Assembly (NCBI GenBank): GCA_040414495.1
Contig: JBEDUI010000206.1
Span: forward strand, 1-63,848
DNA from: DATAVB01 sp040414495
GTDB taxonomy: Bacteria; Actinomycetota; Actinomycetes; Mycobacteriales; QHCD01
Length of the DNA stretch: 63,848 nucleotides
Reading direction: 5' to 3'
A program made the translations under genes and the position numbers. Positions 26,094 through 35,049 of the stretch are shown here, piece after piece. The notes under the pieces are model-generated. The model was not told the DNA's origin, made no database searches, and saw only the letters and a program-made list of their open reading frames with translations. Within the stretch, counting starts at the first letter, position 1. Every line of letters begins with the position of its first letter.

Positions 26094-26825
26094 CTAATCC
26101 CAGGTGATGTGGGCCAGATCCCGCCACAGGTCGAGTACGGCGAGATCGCCAGCGACGACGACCCGCTCGCGGGAACCGCGATTCCACAACAGCAGGTAAA
26201 TCTCCGAGGCGCTGCCGGCGACCGTACAGTCGGCCGGCGCCGGCTCCCGGCTGACCGTCCGGCCATCGGGACCGATCGTGAAATGCCAACGCCGCGGCGA
26301 ATCGGTCGGCGCGATGAGCAGGCTGCGCGGCGGATCGGAGACCAGCCGGCCCCGCCGCCGCGCCAGGAACCCGGCCACCAGCTCGTCGATTCCGTCGGCC
26401 GCGAATTCGGTTGGATACGTCGGCCGCGTGCCGGCCGCGGCCTCGGCGTCGGCCCGGTGGATCGCCGCCTCATGCGCCTGCCGGCGGGCCCAGAACGCCA
26501 GCGGCGACGGTGCCGGCAGGAATGTCCAGCTGTCGATATCGGCCGGCGCCTCCCGTAACGCCGTGACCAGGGCGGCGTGCTCGGCGACGTACCAGTCGAG
26601 CACGCCGGTGGCCGGCGCCGGCACCAGGTCGCGCTCGTTGCAGCCGGCGCCTTCGCGGACATGCGCGGCGGCCCAGTGATGGACGCCGCCGGTGTGCTCG
26701 AGCAGGTCGGCCACCCGCCAGTCGGGGCAGGGCGGCACGGTAGCGTCGATCCCGGCCCGCTCGGCCGCCGCCGCCAGTGCCTTGCCCTGCCGGTCCAGTT
26801 CGGCGATGTGCTGCGCGATCTGCAT
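26094..26825 (-). CDS. Maleylpyruvate isomerase-family mycothiol-dependent protein (MDMPI/DinB-like)
   Basis: The 243-aa protein has the MDMPI N-terminal four-helix bundle: CPDWRVADLLEHTGGVHHWAA with likely metal-binding histidines H53/H54 region, and RRQAHEAAIHRADAEAA with a further HxxxH. A typical actinobacterial C-terminal domain follows (about 150-243, including VAGSASEIYLLLWNR). Family members use mycothiol as cofactor or are metal-binding proteins of unknown role. It is the last gene of the cob operon, 5 bp after cobT. A function in B12 metabolism is not established. Confidence 0.8.
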   Translation of the reverse strand: MQIAQHIAELDRQGKALAAAAERAGIDATVPPCPDWRVADLLEHTGGVHHWAAAHVREGAGCNERDLVPAPATGVLDWYVAEHAALVTALREAPADIDSWTFLPAPSPLAFWARRQAHEAAIHRADAEAAAGTRPTYPTEFAADGIDELVAGFLARRRGRLVSDPPRSLLIAPTDSPRRWHFTIGPDGRTVSREPAPADCTVAGSASEIYLLLWNRGSRERVVVAGDLAVLDLWRDLAHITWD

Positions 26826-26830
26826 GATGC

Positions 26831-27886
26831 TCAGTGTTTATCGGTCACGCCGGCGCCGTCGAAGGTGGCGACCTGGGCCAGGACCGCCACCGCCGCTTGT
26901 AAGACCGGCAGCGCCAACGCCGCGCCGGACCCTTCGCCCAGCCGCATTCGCATACGCAGCAGGGGTTCCAGCTGCAACGCATCCAGCGCGCGGGCCGCAC
27001 CCGGCTCGACCGACACGTGCCCGGCGACCAGCGCGCCGCGTACGTTCGGGGCCAGCGCGTGCGCGACCAGCGCGGCCGAGCAGGCGATGACACCGTCCAG
27101 CAGGACCGGAATCCGCGCGCCGGCCGCAGCCAGCAGGAAGCCCACGAGCGCGGCGTGTTCCAGACCGCCGACCGCGGCGAGCGCACCGATCGGGTCGGCC
27201 GGATTGGGTCGGTGCAACTCCAGGGCGTGCCGGATGACCGCGACCTTGCGCACGTACGTACCCGTGTCGATACCGGCGCCGTGACCGGTGACCTCGGCCG
27301 GACTGGCCGCGGTCAGCCCGGCGACCAGGGCCGCGGACGCGGTCGTGTTGGCCACGCCCATGTCGCCGGTGAGCAGGCAGCGGTGGCCGGCGTCGATCAG
27401 CTCGTACGCCACATTCGCGCCGACCTCGATCGCCTGCTCGACCTCGTCGCGCGTCATCGCCGGGCCGAGTGTCATGTCGGCGGTGCCGGGCCGGACCTTG
27501 CGGTCGACCAGGCCGTTCAGCCCGGTAGTCGGCGTGGCCATGCCGACGTCGACCACGACCACCTGCGCCCCGACCTGCCCGGCGATCGCGTTGACCACGG
27601 CGCCGCCGGCCAGGAAATTGGCCACCATCTGTGCGGTGACCTCCTGCGGCCAGGGAGTGACGCCCTGGGCGTGCACGCCGTGGTCACCGACGAACACGGC
27701 GACCGCGGCCGGGGACGGCGCCGGGGGAGGCGTACGCCCGGCCAATCCAGCCAACTGCACCGATACGTCCTCGAGCAGGCCGAGCGATCCGCGCGGCTTG
27801 GTCAATTTGTCCTGGTGTTCGCGGGCTGCGCGAAGCGCATCGGGATCAAGCGGTTGGATCCGGTCGATGAGTCGCTGCAGGTCCAT
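26831..27886 (-). CDS. Nicotinate-nucleotide-dimethylbenzimidazole phosphoribosyltransferase
   Basis: The 351-aa CobT transfers phosphoribosyl from NaMN to dimethylbenzimidazole, making alpha-ribazole phosphate for the lower loop. KPRGSLGLLE, FVGDHGVHAQGVTPWPQEVTAQM (as two adjacent motifs), GDMGVANTT and the catalytic E318 in MRLGEGSGAAL are all present; E318 matches the catalytic base E317 of Salmonella CobT. The start is 1 nt past the cobQ stop. Confidence 0.95.
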   Translation of the reverse strand: MDLQRLIDRIQPLDPDALRAAREHQDKLTKPRGSLGLLEDVSVQLAGLAGRTPPPAPSPAAVAVFVGDHGVHAQGVTPWPQEVTAQMVANFLAGGAVVNAIAGQVGAQVVVVDVGMATPTTGLNGLVDRKVRPGTADMTLGPAMTRDEVEQAIEVGANVAYELIDAGHRCLLTGDMGVANTTASAALVAGLTAASPAEVTGHGAGIDTGTYVRKVAVIRHALELHRPNPADPIGALAAVGGLEHAALVGFLLAAAGARIPVLLDGVIACSAALVAHALAPNVRGALVAGHVSVEPGAARALDALQLEPLLRMRMRLGEGSGAALALPVLQAAVAVLAQVATFDGAGVTDKH

Positions 27887-27887
27887 G

Positions 27888-29399
27888 TCAACCTCCGGAA
27901 GGTGTCGGCGCGCCGGGCGGTATGAACGGCAGCCCAGCGGGCGGGCCGTTCTCCAACAGTTGGTAAATGCTGTCGGTGTCTAAATGCGCGGCGACGAGAT
28001 CACCCAGCAGGTCGAGTCGACGCTGCCGGGCCGTGTAGAACGAGACACCTTCGGCGGGAATGTAGCGCCGTCCGGCGATTTGCGCCACCTCTGTCAGAAA
28101 AGCGCGTCGGAATTCGTCGTTCTCCAGCACGCCGTGCCAGGTGGTGCCCCAGACCGAATCGAGCCGGCAGCCATCGAGAAATTGTTCACCTCCGTCCACA
28201 GTGGTCAGACCGTGGTGGATTTCGTATCCGGTGACGTGGTGGCCGTACCCGTGACCGCGGGGCCGGCCGAGGACCTTCTCCGATCCGAAGTGGACTCTGG
28301 TTGGCAGCAGACCGAGGCCTTTTACGGTGCCGGCCCGGCTTTCGACGTTGTCGTTAATGGTCTGCGCCAGCATTTGATATCCGCCGCAGATTCCGAGAAT
28401 CGGCCGGCCGTTTGCCGCGCGGCGGTGGAGAGCGTCGTCCAGTCTGCGCTGCCGGAGCCAATCCAGGTCTGCCACGGTGGCCCGTGTGCCGGGCAGTACG
28501 ACCAGATCGGCATTCTCGATTCCGTCGGGCGTATCGACGAATTGGATTTGTACGCCGGGTTCCACGCCGAGCGCGTCGACGTCAGTGAAGTTGCTGATCA
28601 ACGGCAGCCGGACGATCGCGACCCGAAGGACCTCGTCGACCGCGCCGGCGGCATCGCCCCGTATCTCGCCCGAGGCGGGCAGACCCAGCGAGTCCTCGAC
28701 GTCCAGTCCGAGGCCCGCCGTCCACGGCAGTACGCCCAGACTCGGCCGGCCGGTGAGGTCGCGCAGCATGTCCAGGCCCGGCCGCAATAGTTCCACCGAG
28801 CCGCGGAACTTGTTGACGATGAAGCCGGAAATGAGCGCCTGGTCCTGCGGATCCAACAGCGCCAACGTGCCGAACATCGAGGCGAAAACACCGCCGCGGT
28901 CGATGTCACCCACGACCAGGACTGGCAGCCCGGCCGCCCGGGCCAGGCCCATGTTGGCGATGTCGGTGGAACGCAGGTTGATCTCGGTCGGACTGCCCGC
29001 GCCCTCGCAGATGACAACGTCGAACCGCGAGCGCAGGTCGGCCAGCGACTCCAGCACGGTCTCGAACAGCTTCGCCTTGACCTGGCGATACGACAGCGCG
29101 CTGACTTCGGCTACCGGTTTTCCGAGTAGGACGACCTGGCTGCGGTGATCGCTGCCGGGTTTGAGCAGTACGGGATTCATCGCCGCTTCGGCTTCGACAC
29201 CGGCCGCGGTCGCCTGCATCGCCTGGGCCCGACCAATCTCGGCGCCGTCAGCCGTGACCATCGAATTGAGCGACATGTTCTGCGCCTTGAATGGCGCGAC
29301 TCGTACGCCTGCCCGAGCCAGCCAGCGGCACAGACCAGCCGTCAGTACGGACTTTCCGGCGTCGGACGTGGTGCCGGCGACCAATAGCGCCCCGTTCAT
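27888..29399 (-). CDS. Cobyric acid synthase
   Basis: The 503-aa CobQ amidates the b, d, e and g side chains of adenosylcobyrinate a,c-diamide using glutamine. The N-terminal part has a modified P-loop (VAGTTSDAGKSVLTAGLCR) and APFKAQNMSLNS. The C-terminal class I glutamine amidotransferase domain has the nucleophile Cys in GRPILGICGGYQML and a His in GYEIHHG. The ATG at 29399 overlaps the cobS stop (ATGA) and has GAGGGA upstream. Confidence 0.95.
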   Translation of the reverse strand: MNGALLVAGTTSDAGKSVLTAGLCRWLARAGVRVAPFKAQNMSLNSMVTADGAEIGRAQAMQATAAGVEAEAAMNPVLLKPGSDHRSQVVLLGKPVAEVSALSYRQVKAKLFETVLESLADLRSRFDVVICEGAGSPTEINLRSTDIANMGLARAAGLPVLVVGDIDRGGVFASMFGTLALLDPQDQALISGFIVNKFRGSVELLRPGLDMLRDLTGRPSLGVLPWTAGLGLDVEDSLGLPASGEIRGDAAGAVDEVLRVAIVRLPLISNFTDVDALGVEPGVQIQFVDTPDGIENADLVVLPGTRATVADLDWLRQRRLDDALHRRAANGRPILGICGGYQMLAQTINDNVESRAGTVKGLGLLPTRVHFGSEKVLGRPRGHGYGHHVTGYEIHHGLTTVDGGEQFLDGCRLDSVWGTTWHGVLENDEFRRAFLTEVAQIAGRRYIPAEGVSFYTARQRRLDLLGDLVAAHLDTDSIYQLLENGPPAGLPFIPPGAPTPSGG

Positions 29400-30190
29400 A
29401 GGCTCCCTCGCCAGGCAACCACCGCGGCCAGGAACAGCAGGCTCGCGGTTGTCGCGGTCTCGATCAAGCAACCGAACACATCACCGGTCGTACCGCCGAA
29501 GCGGCGGACCAGATGCCGACACAACCCGGCCGCCACGATTTGGCCGGCCAACAACCCGAGCAGCAACCACAAGGTGCTCGTACCAACCGCGATCGCCAGT
29601 CCACCGCTCACCGCCGCGACGAGCAGGCTGACCGTCAATTGGCTCGTCAGGCCGGCTGATCCCGCCACCAGCGCACCGAACCCGCCCGGTCGCGCCGCCG
29701 GCGCGCCGGCCGCCCACAGTGCCGCGAGCCGGGCCGCCCCCACGACGGCGATGACCACCACGACGCCTTGCCACCGGCCCGTTCCGGACAGCACGGTCTG
29801 CAGTGCGGCGACGTCGGCCAACAGGACCAGTACCGCGGCCGCGACGCCAAATGGGCCGATGTCGGAGCGCTTCATGATTTCCAGGGCCTGCTCGGCCGGG
29901 CGGCGGCTGCCCAGACCGTCGGCCACATCGGCCAACCCGTCCAGGTGCAGACCCCGGGTCAGCAGTGCCAGTGCGGCCACGATGACGACCGCGCCGAGCA
30001 GGCTCGACCCGGTGCCGTGGCCACGCCAGAAGATCAACGCGAGCAGGGCGGCGAGCCCGCCGAGAACTCCGCCGACCAACGGCAACCAGCGCAGCGCCGC
30101 CGCCGACGTCTTTCGGTCGGCCACCGGCATCGGCCCGGACGGCACCGGCAGCGCACTGAACATTCCGACCGACAGCAGCAGCGTCCTCAT
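29396..30190 (-). CDS. Adenosylcobinamide-GDP ribazoletransferase
   Basis: The 264-aa CobS is a polytopic membrane enzyme that joins adenosylcobinamide-GDP and alpha-ribazole (phosphate) to complete the nucleotide loop. Recognisable are MFSALPVP near the N-terminus, RGLHLDGLADVADGLG with its acidic catalytic residues, and MKRSDIGPFGVAA. Six or more hydrophobic segments are seen. It overlaps cobU and cobQ by 4 bp each. Confidence 0.93.
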   Translation of the reverse strand: MRTLLLSVGMFSALPVPSGPMPVADRKTSAAALRWLPLVGGVLGGLAALLALIFWRGHGTGSSLLGAVVIVAALALLTRGLHLDGLADVADGLGSRRPAEQALEIMKRSDIGPFGVAAAVLVLLADVAALQTVLSGTGRWQGVVVVIAVVGAARLAALWAAGAPAARPGGFGALVAGSAGLTSQLTVSLLVAAVSGGLAIAVGTSTLWLLLGLLAGQIVAAGLCRHLVRRFGGTTGDVFGCLIETATTASLLFLAAVVAWRGSL

Positions 30191-31119
30191 CGCAATCGCT
30201 GTCCGATCCCGGCGGTGACCAGCCACACCTCGTCGGCGGTGGTGGCCAGCGCGGCGTTGAGTCGGCCGAGTTCGTCGCGGAACAGTCGCCCCGACTTTGT
30301 CGGCGGCACCACGCCGGAGCCGACCTCGTCGGTGACTACGACGGCGTCCCTGTTCGTACGGCGCCAGGCCTCGATCAGCGCGGTCGTCCGTTCTTCCAGC
30401 GCTTTGTCGGCCCCGTCGCGGTCGTCCCACAGACCGGTCTCGTCCATGGTCCGGGCCAGCCAGGTGCCGATCCCGTCGACCAGGACCGCCGGCCCGTCTT
30501 GACCCAAAACCCCTGCTACGTCGAGGGTTTCGGCCGTTGTCCAGTGGTGTGGCCGGCGGTCGCGGTGGAGTTGGATACGGCGGGTCCACTCGGCATCGTT
30601 GCCGTCGGGAACGGCGCCGGTCGCCACGTACACCACCGCTTCGTGACCGTTCAGGCGATCCTCGGCCACCTGCGACTTTCCGGAGCGGGACCCGCCGGTG
30701 ACCAGAATGCGGCGCCGGGTCGGCAAGTCAGCGGTTGTTGCGATGTCGTCGTACTGCTGGATGCTGTGCCGGCCGGCGGCGGTCAACGGGACCGGCGCGT
30801 GCAAGAGCGGGCCGGTCGTGGTCTCCAGCAGCCAGCCGCAGCGGTCACCCTCGGCCTCGATCGCGATGGCCGTACCGGCGCTGGTGACTATGCGAGTTCC
30901 GGCCACCGGGTGGTGCACCTGCAGTGTGCCGGGGACCGCGGCGGCGAGTGCCGGATCGAGGCAGTGCGGCCCGGTCCCGGTCAGCAGCAGATGCCGTACG
31001 CCGGCCAACGACTCGCCGGAAAACGCGGCGGCCGTGGTGATGCCGATGCCGCAGTCGACCAGTACGTCGCCGATCAGCAGTGCGGTCGAGTCTCCGGCGC
31101 AGAGCAGTCGTACGGTCAT
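30187..31119 (-). CDS. Adenosylcobinamide kinase/guanylyltransferase with degenerate MBL-like N-terminal domain
   Basis: The 310-aa CobU phosphorylates and then guanylylates adenosylcobinamide. The kinase P-loop is ILVTGGSRSGKSQVAEDR (G142-S149), followed by VVYVATGA, HRDRRPHHW with the guanylylated His region and VVTDEVGSGVVP. The first about 130 residues are extra. Their pattern (GDSTALLIGDVLVDCGIG, HLLLTGTGPHCLDPAL) resembles a metallo-beta-lactamase fold whose HxHxDH site is lost. A similar extension exists in other actinobacterial CobU proteins. The ATG overlaps the cobD stop. Confidence 0.92.
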   Translation of the reverse strand: MTVRLLCAGDSTALLIGDVLVDCGIGITTAAAFSGESLAGVRHLLLTGTGPHCLDPALAAAVPGTLQVHHPVAGTRIVTSAGTAIAIEAEGDRCGWLLETTTGPLLHAPVPLTAAGRHSIQQYDDIATTADLPTRRRILVTGGSRSGKSQVAEDRLNGHEAVVYVATGAVPDGNDAEWTRRIQLHRDRRPHHWTTAETLDVAGVLGQDGPAVLVDGIGTWLARTMDETGLWDDRDGADKALEERTTALIEAWRRTNRDAVVVTDEVGSGVVPPTKSGRLFRDELGRLNAALATTADEVWLVTAGIGQRLR

Positions 31120-32051
31120 CGCCGCCGCCCGGTGATTGTCGCGGTGCTGATCGCCAACACGGCCGCGGCCGCCAACCCGACCGCGCGCGAAAGCCGCGCC
31201 GTACGGGAGATATCCGCGACGGCCGGGGGGTCGCCATCCCCGAGTTCGCCGCGTTCCTCGGCCTGGCCGGCGTAGACGTTGCGGCCACCGAGCCGAAGCC
31301 CCAACGCGCCGGCAAAAGCGGCCTCGCACCGGCCGGCGTTGGGGCTCGGGTGGTCGGCCCCGTCGCGGCGCACCACTCGCCAGGTCGCCCGGACCGAGCC
31401 GCCTTCGGTCGGCGCCAATGCGCAGGCCAGCACGGCGGTGAGCCGGGCCGGCAGCAGGTTAGCCAGATCATCGAGGCGGGCGGCGGCCCAGCCGAAGTTC
31501 TCGTACCGAGGGGTGTGGTGGCCGACCATCGCGTCGAGGGTGTTGACCGCCCGGTACCCAACGACCCCGGGCAGTCCGGCCACCGCAGCCCAGAACAGCG
31601 GCGCGACGACGGCGTCCGAGGTGTTCTCGGCCAGCGACTCGACGGTGGCCCGGCTCAGTTCGCTGGCCGGAAGCCCGGTCGGGTCGCGGCCGCACAGGTG
31701 GCTGAGCCTCTGGCGCGCGCCGGGCAGGTCGTCGGATTCGAGCAACGTCGCCATCCGGGAGCCCTCGCGCACCAGCGACTCGCCGCCGAGAGTGGCCCAG
31801 GTTGTGATGCCGAGGAGTACGGCCCGTACGACCGGCTGCTGAATTCGTCGCTCGAGCGCGACCGCGGCAATAACTGGCACGCCGACGCACACCGCGACGT
31901 ACCCAGCGCCGGCGGACCGCTTGTCAGCCCAGACCTTCTCCTCCAACCACGACGCGGCCCGACCGAAGCCGGCGACCGGATGCCAGCGCCGCGGATCGGC
32001 CAGCACCGCATCGGCCGCGGCAGCGATCCCGAGCGCCATCCACCGACTCAC
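31116..32051 (-). CDS. Adenosylcobinamide-phosphate synthase CobD/CbiB
   Basis: The 311-aa membrane protein attaches the aminopropanol arm to adenosylcobyric acid. It starts ALGIAAAADAVLADPRRWHPVAGFGR, the usual CbiB opening with DP and HPV. It continues with SATVESLAENTSDAVVAPLFWAA-type sequence (SRATVESLAENTSD) and a YRAVNTLDAMVGHHTPRYENFG block in two adjoining motifs. The GTG overlaps the cobC stop. Confidence 0.93.
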   Translation of the reverse strand: MSRWMALGIAAAADAVLADPRRWHPVAGFGRAASWLEEKVWADKRSAGAGYVAVCVGVPVIAAVALERRIQQPVVRAVLLGITTWATLGGESLVREGSRMATLLESDDLPGARQRLSHLCGRDPTGLPASELSRATVESLAENTSDAVVAPLFWAAVAGLPGVVGYRAVNTLDAMVGHHTPRYENFGWAAARLDDLANLLPARLTAVLACALAPTEGGSVRATWRVVRRDGADHPSPNAGRCEAAFAGALGLRLGGRNVYAGQAEERGELGDGDPPAVADISRTARLSRAVGLAAAAVLAISTATITGRRR

Positions 32052-33061
32052 AGGACCGCCCCCAGCGCCGCGCCGAACGCCACGGAAGTCTGCGGATCGC
32101 GGACCGCGACCCGCAGCCAGGACGGGCCGAGCCCGGGGAATGTATCGCCCCGGCGCACCGCGAAACCCTTACCGGCCAAGCGTTCCCGGACCCCGTCGTC
32201 GCTGGAGTGGCGGAACAGCACGAACGACGCCGCCGGATCCGGTACGACCGCCACGTCGTGCCGACCCAGTTCGGTCAACAATGCAGACCGGTCGTCAGCC
32301 AGTCGGAGAGCCCACGCGTCGGCCTCGGCGATCGCGGCCGACCGGGAGCAGGCGATGCACGCCACGAGAGCGGGAGTCGATACCGGCCACAGCGGTTGCG
32401 CCGCCGCCAGCGTGCCGACCAGGTCCGGCGCGGCCAGCAGATAGCCGCACCGCAGGCCCGCCAGCCCCCACGTCTTGGTCAGGCTGCGCAACACCACCAG
32501 CCCCGGAATCGGCTGTCCGGCAAGGGATTCGGGCTCGCCGGGAATGCAGTCGGCAAACGCCTCGTCCACCACGAGCGTCCGGCCCGGTCGGGCCAGGTCG
32601 GCCAGCGTGCCGGCCGGGTGCAGGACCGAGGTGGGGTTGGTCGGGTTGCCGATCACGACCAGATCCGCGTCGGCCGGGATACGAGCCGGGTCGAGGGTGT
32701 ACGGCCAGTCAAGTACGACCCGGTCCACCACATGACCAGCCGAACGCAGCGCCGCCTCGGGTTCGGTGAACTGCGGGTGTACGACGACGGCGTGGCACGG
32801 GCGCAAGGTCCGGGCCAGCAGCACGAACGCCTCGGCCGCACCCGCGGTCAACAACACCTCGGTCGGCTGCCGGCCGTGCCGCTCCGCCACGGCGGTCCGT
32901 GCTGCCGACTGGTTGGGATACCGGGCCAGATCGGCCAGTGAATCGGTCAACTCCTTCCGAAGCCAGGCCGGGGGAGTGTCCGGTCGAACGTTGACCGCCA
33001 GATCCACCAGGCCGGGCAGCGCGTCCCGGTCGCCGTGGTGGGTCAGGTCGATGTCGGTCAT
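32048..33061 (-). CDS. Threonine-phosphate decarboxylase-like aminotransferase (CobC)
   Basis: The 337-aa fold-type I PLP protein matches CobC/CobD-type enzymes that supply (R)-1-amino-2-propanol phosphate. The PLP lysine is K196 in SLTKTWGLAGLRCGY. Other motifs are VIGNPTNPTS with the cofactor-binding Asn and LVVDEAFADC with the PLP-ring Asp. Position between cobB and cobD supports the role. The ATG overlaps the cobB stop. In Pseudomonas denitrificans nomenclature it is cobC, distinct from the phosphatase CobC. Confidence 0.9.
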   Translation of the reverse strand: MTDIDLTHHGDRDALPGLVDLAVNVRPDTPPAWLRKELTDSLADLARYPNQSAARTAVAERHGRQPTEVLLTAGAAEAFVLLARTLRPCHAVVVHPQFTEPEAALRSAGHVVDRVVLDWPYTLDPARIPADADLVVIGNPTNPTSVLHPAGTLADLARPGRTLVVDEAFADCIPGEPESLAGQPIPGLVVLRSLTKTWGLAGLRCGYLLAAPDLVGTLAAAQPLWPVSTPALVACIACSRSAAIAEADAWALRLADDRSALLTELGRHDVAVVPDPAASFVLFRHSSDDGVRERLAGKGFAVRRGDTFPGLGPSWLRVAVRDPQTSVAFGAALGAVL

Positions 33062-34410
33062 GCCGCTTCCCGGGAGGCGGCGACGAATCGGGTGGCGGCG
33101 CCGGGCACGCCGGCCCAGTGCAGATGCAGGTACGAGGCGTGCATGCGGCCGGCGACGTGGCCTTCGGTCACGGTCTCGCCGGTCGGGCCACGCCACCGCC
33201 AGGCCGGATTGGCGCCAAAGGCCGGGGTCGCGGCGGTCCGGTGGAACTCGTGCCCGCGTACCCGGGTCCCGGCCGGGGCCAGCACCGAGGAGGTCATCGC
33301 GACCGCTTCCCGGTAGCCCATCGTCAGCCGGGACGTCATCGCCGCCTCGACCGGCAGCACGCCGCACATGGTCCGGTCATCCAGCGACCGGGCCAGATAT
33401 AAGAGGCCGGCGCATTCGGCTGCGACCGCCGCACCGCGCCGGACCGCCGCCGCGATGTCGTCCCGGAGCGACGTGTTGTCGGCCAGCGCCTCGGCGTGCA
33501 CCTCGGGAAAACCGCCGCCGATCACCAGGCCCGAGACGCCGGCCGGCAGCCGGGAATCGCGGGTCGGGTCGAACGTCACGACGTCCGCCCCGGCCGCGGT
33601 CAGCAACTCGGCCGTTTCGGCGTAGCTGAAGGTGAATGCCGGCCCACCCGCCACCGCCACCAGCGGGCGATCGGCTGTCTCGACCAATGAAGGTTCCCAG
33701 GCGTTGCCGGCGAGCGATGGTGCCGTCGAGGCGACCCGCATGATCGCCTCAAGGTCGACGCTCTGCGCCACCACCTGCCCCAACTCGGCCACGGTCTTAC
33801 GGGCCAGCGCGCTGCGTTCAGCCGCAGGCACCAAGCCGAGGTGACGCGATGGGGTGACCAGTTTGTCGTGCCGACCGATGACACCGAGCACCTCGACGCC
33901 GACCTCGTCCAGGGCCGACGTAAGAATCTGCCGATGCCGCTCGGACCCGACCCGGTTCAGGATCACGCCGCTGATCCGTACGGACGGATCGAACGTCGCG
34001 AAGCCGGCGACCAGGGCGGCGATCGACCGACTCATCGCGGTGGCATCGACCACCAGTACCACCGGCGCCGACAGCAGCGACGCGACATGCGCGGTCGAGG
34101 CGAACCCGGGCTGGTCGGCCACCCCGTCGAACAGGCCCATCACGCCCTCGATCACCGCGACGTCGGCGCCTTGCGCGCCATGCCGGAACAACGGCGCGAT
34201 CTGGTCCTCGCCGACCAGCCACGGATCGAGATTGCGGCCGACCCGGCCGGCGGCCAGGGCGTGGTAGCCCGGATCGATGTAGTCCGGCCCCACCTTGTGC
34301 GGCGAGACGGTCAGGCCCCGCGCGGCAAGTGCGGCCAGCAGACCGGTCGTCACCGAGGTCTTGCCGTGGCCGCTGGCCGGGGCGGCGACGACGATGCGGG
34401 GAAGGCTCAC
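33058..34410 (-). CDS. Hydrogenobyrinic/cobyrinic acid a,c-diamide synthase
   Basis: The 450-aa CobB amidates side chains a and c. A P-loop-like IVVAAPASGHGKTSVTTGL opens the protein, HKVGPDYIDPGYH follows, and a C-terminal glutamine amidotransferase domain has the nucleophilic Cys in VAAECAGLLYLAR and a His in RVRGHEFHRT. GTG 34410 overlaps the cobO stop (GTGA), as in the rest of the operon; ATG 34413 is equally possible. Confidence 0.95.
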   Translation of the reverse strand: MSLPRIVVAAPASGHGKTSVTTGLLAALAARGLTVSPHKVGPDYIDPGYHALAAGRVGRNLDPWLVGEDQIAPLFRHGAQGADVAVIEGVMGLFDGVADQPGFASTAHVASLLSAPVVLVVDATAMSRSIAALVAGFATFDPSVRISGVILNRVGSERHRQILTSALDEVGVEVLGVIGRHDKLVTPSRHLGLVPAAERSALARKTVAELGQVVAQSVDLEAIMRVASTAPSLAGNAWEPSLVETADRPLVAVAGGPAFTFSYAETAELLTAAGADVVTFDPTRDSRLPAGVSGLVIGGGFPEVHAEALADNTSLRDDIAAAVRRGAAVAAECAGLLYLARSLDDRTMCGVLPVEAAMTSRLTMGYREAVAMTSSVLAPAGTRVRGHEFHRTAATPAFGANPAWRWRGPTGETVTEGHVAGRMHASYLHLHWAGVPGAATRFVAASREAA

Positions 34411-35018
34411 CATTCGATGCCCCGCTGGCCCTTCTGGCCGGCGTCCATCGGGTGCTTGACCTTGGTCATCTCGACGACCAGGTCGGCCGCTTCGACCAGG
34501 GCCGGGTGCGCCCGCCGGCCGGTGATGACGACGTTCTGGTAGCCCGGCCGCTCGCGCAGCGTCGCCACCACGTCCTCGACATCGACCCAACCCCACTCGA
34601 TCGGGTAGGTGAATTCGTCCAGCACGTAGCAGCCGTACGTCTCGGCGGCGAGGTCGGCCTTGACCTGGCGCCAACCCTCAGCGGCCATCGCGGCGTGGTC
34701 GTCGCTCGGTCCGCGCTGCAGCCAGGACCAACCCTGGCCCATCTTGTGCCAAGTGACCGGCGCGCCTTCGCCGGTGTCCTCGTACACCTGACCGAGCGCG
34801 CGGAATGCGGACTCCTCGCCCGATTTCCACTTGGCGCTCTTGACGAACTGGAACACCCCGACCGGCCAGCCGCGGTTCCAGGCCCGCAGCGCCAGCCCGA
34901 ACGCGGCGGTCGACTTGCCCTTCATATCGCCGGTGTGTACGAGGACGAGCGGGCGGTTGCGTCGTTGCCGCGTCGTCAACCCGTCGTCGGGTACGTTCTC
35001 GACCTTGGCCTGTGGCAT
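34407..35018 (-). CDS. Cob(I)yrinic acid a,c-diamide adenosyltransferase
   Basis: The 203-aa CobO/BtuR-type enzyme transfers the 5'-deoxyadenosyl group from ATP to the reduced corrinoid. The P-loop LVHTGDMKGKSTAAFG (residues 27-41), FVKSAKWKSGE and CYVLDEFTYPIEWGW are typical. The start is 31 bp after the chelatase gene, the only real gap in the operon apart from the last junctions. Confidence 0.95.
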   Translation of the reverse strand: MPQAKVENVPDDGLTTRQRRNRPLVLVHTGDMKGKSTAAFGLALRAWNRGWPVGVFQFVKSAKWKSGEESAFRALGQVYEDTGEGAPVTWHKMGQGWSWLQRGPSDDHAAMAAEGWRQVKADLAAETYGCYVLDEFTYPIEWGWVDVEDVVATLRERPGYQNVVITGRRAHPALVEAADLVVEMTKVKHPMDAGQKGQRGIEW

Positions 35019-35049
35019 CAGCGCATCCCTTTCCTGCCGCGTCCCGCAC

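Noticed and set aside
29396..30589. 397-aa extended CobS
   Set aside because: The first 133 codons overlap cobU in another frame; ATG 30190 gives the family's normal length and a 4-bp overlap.
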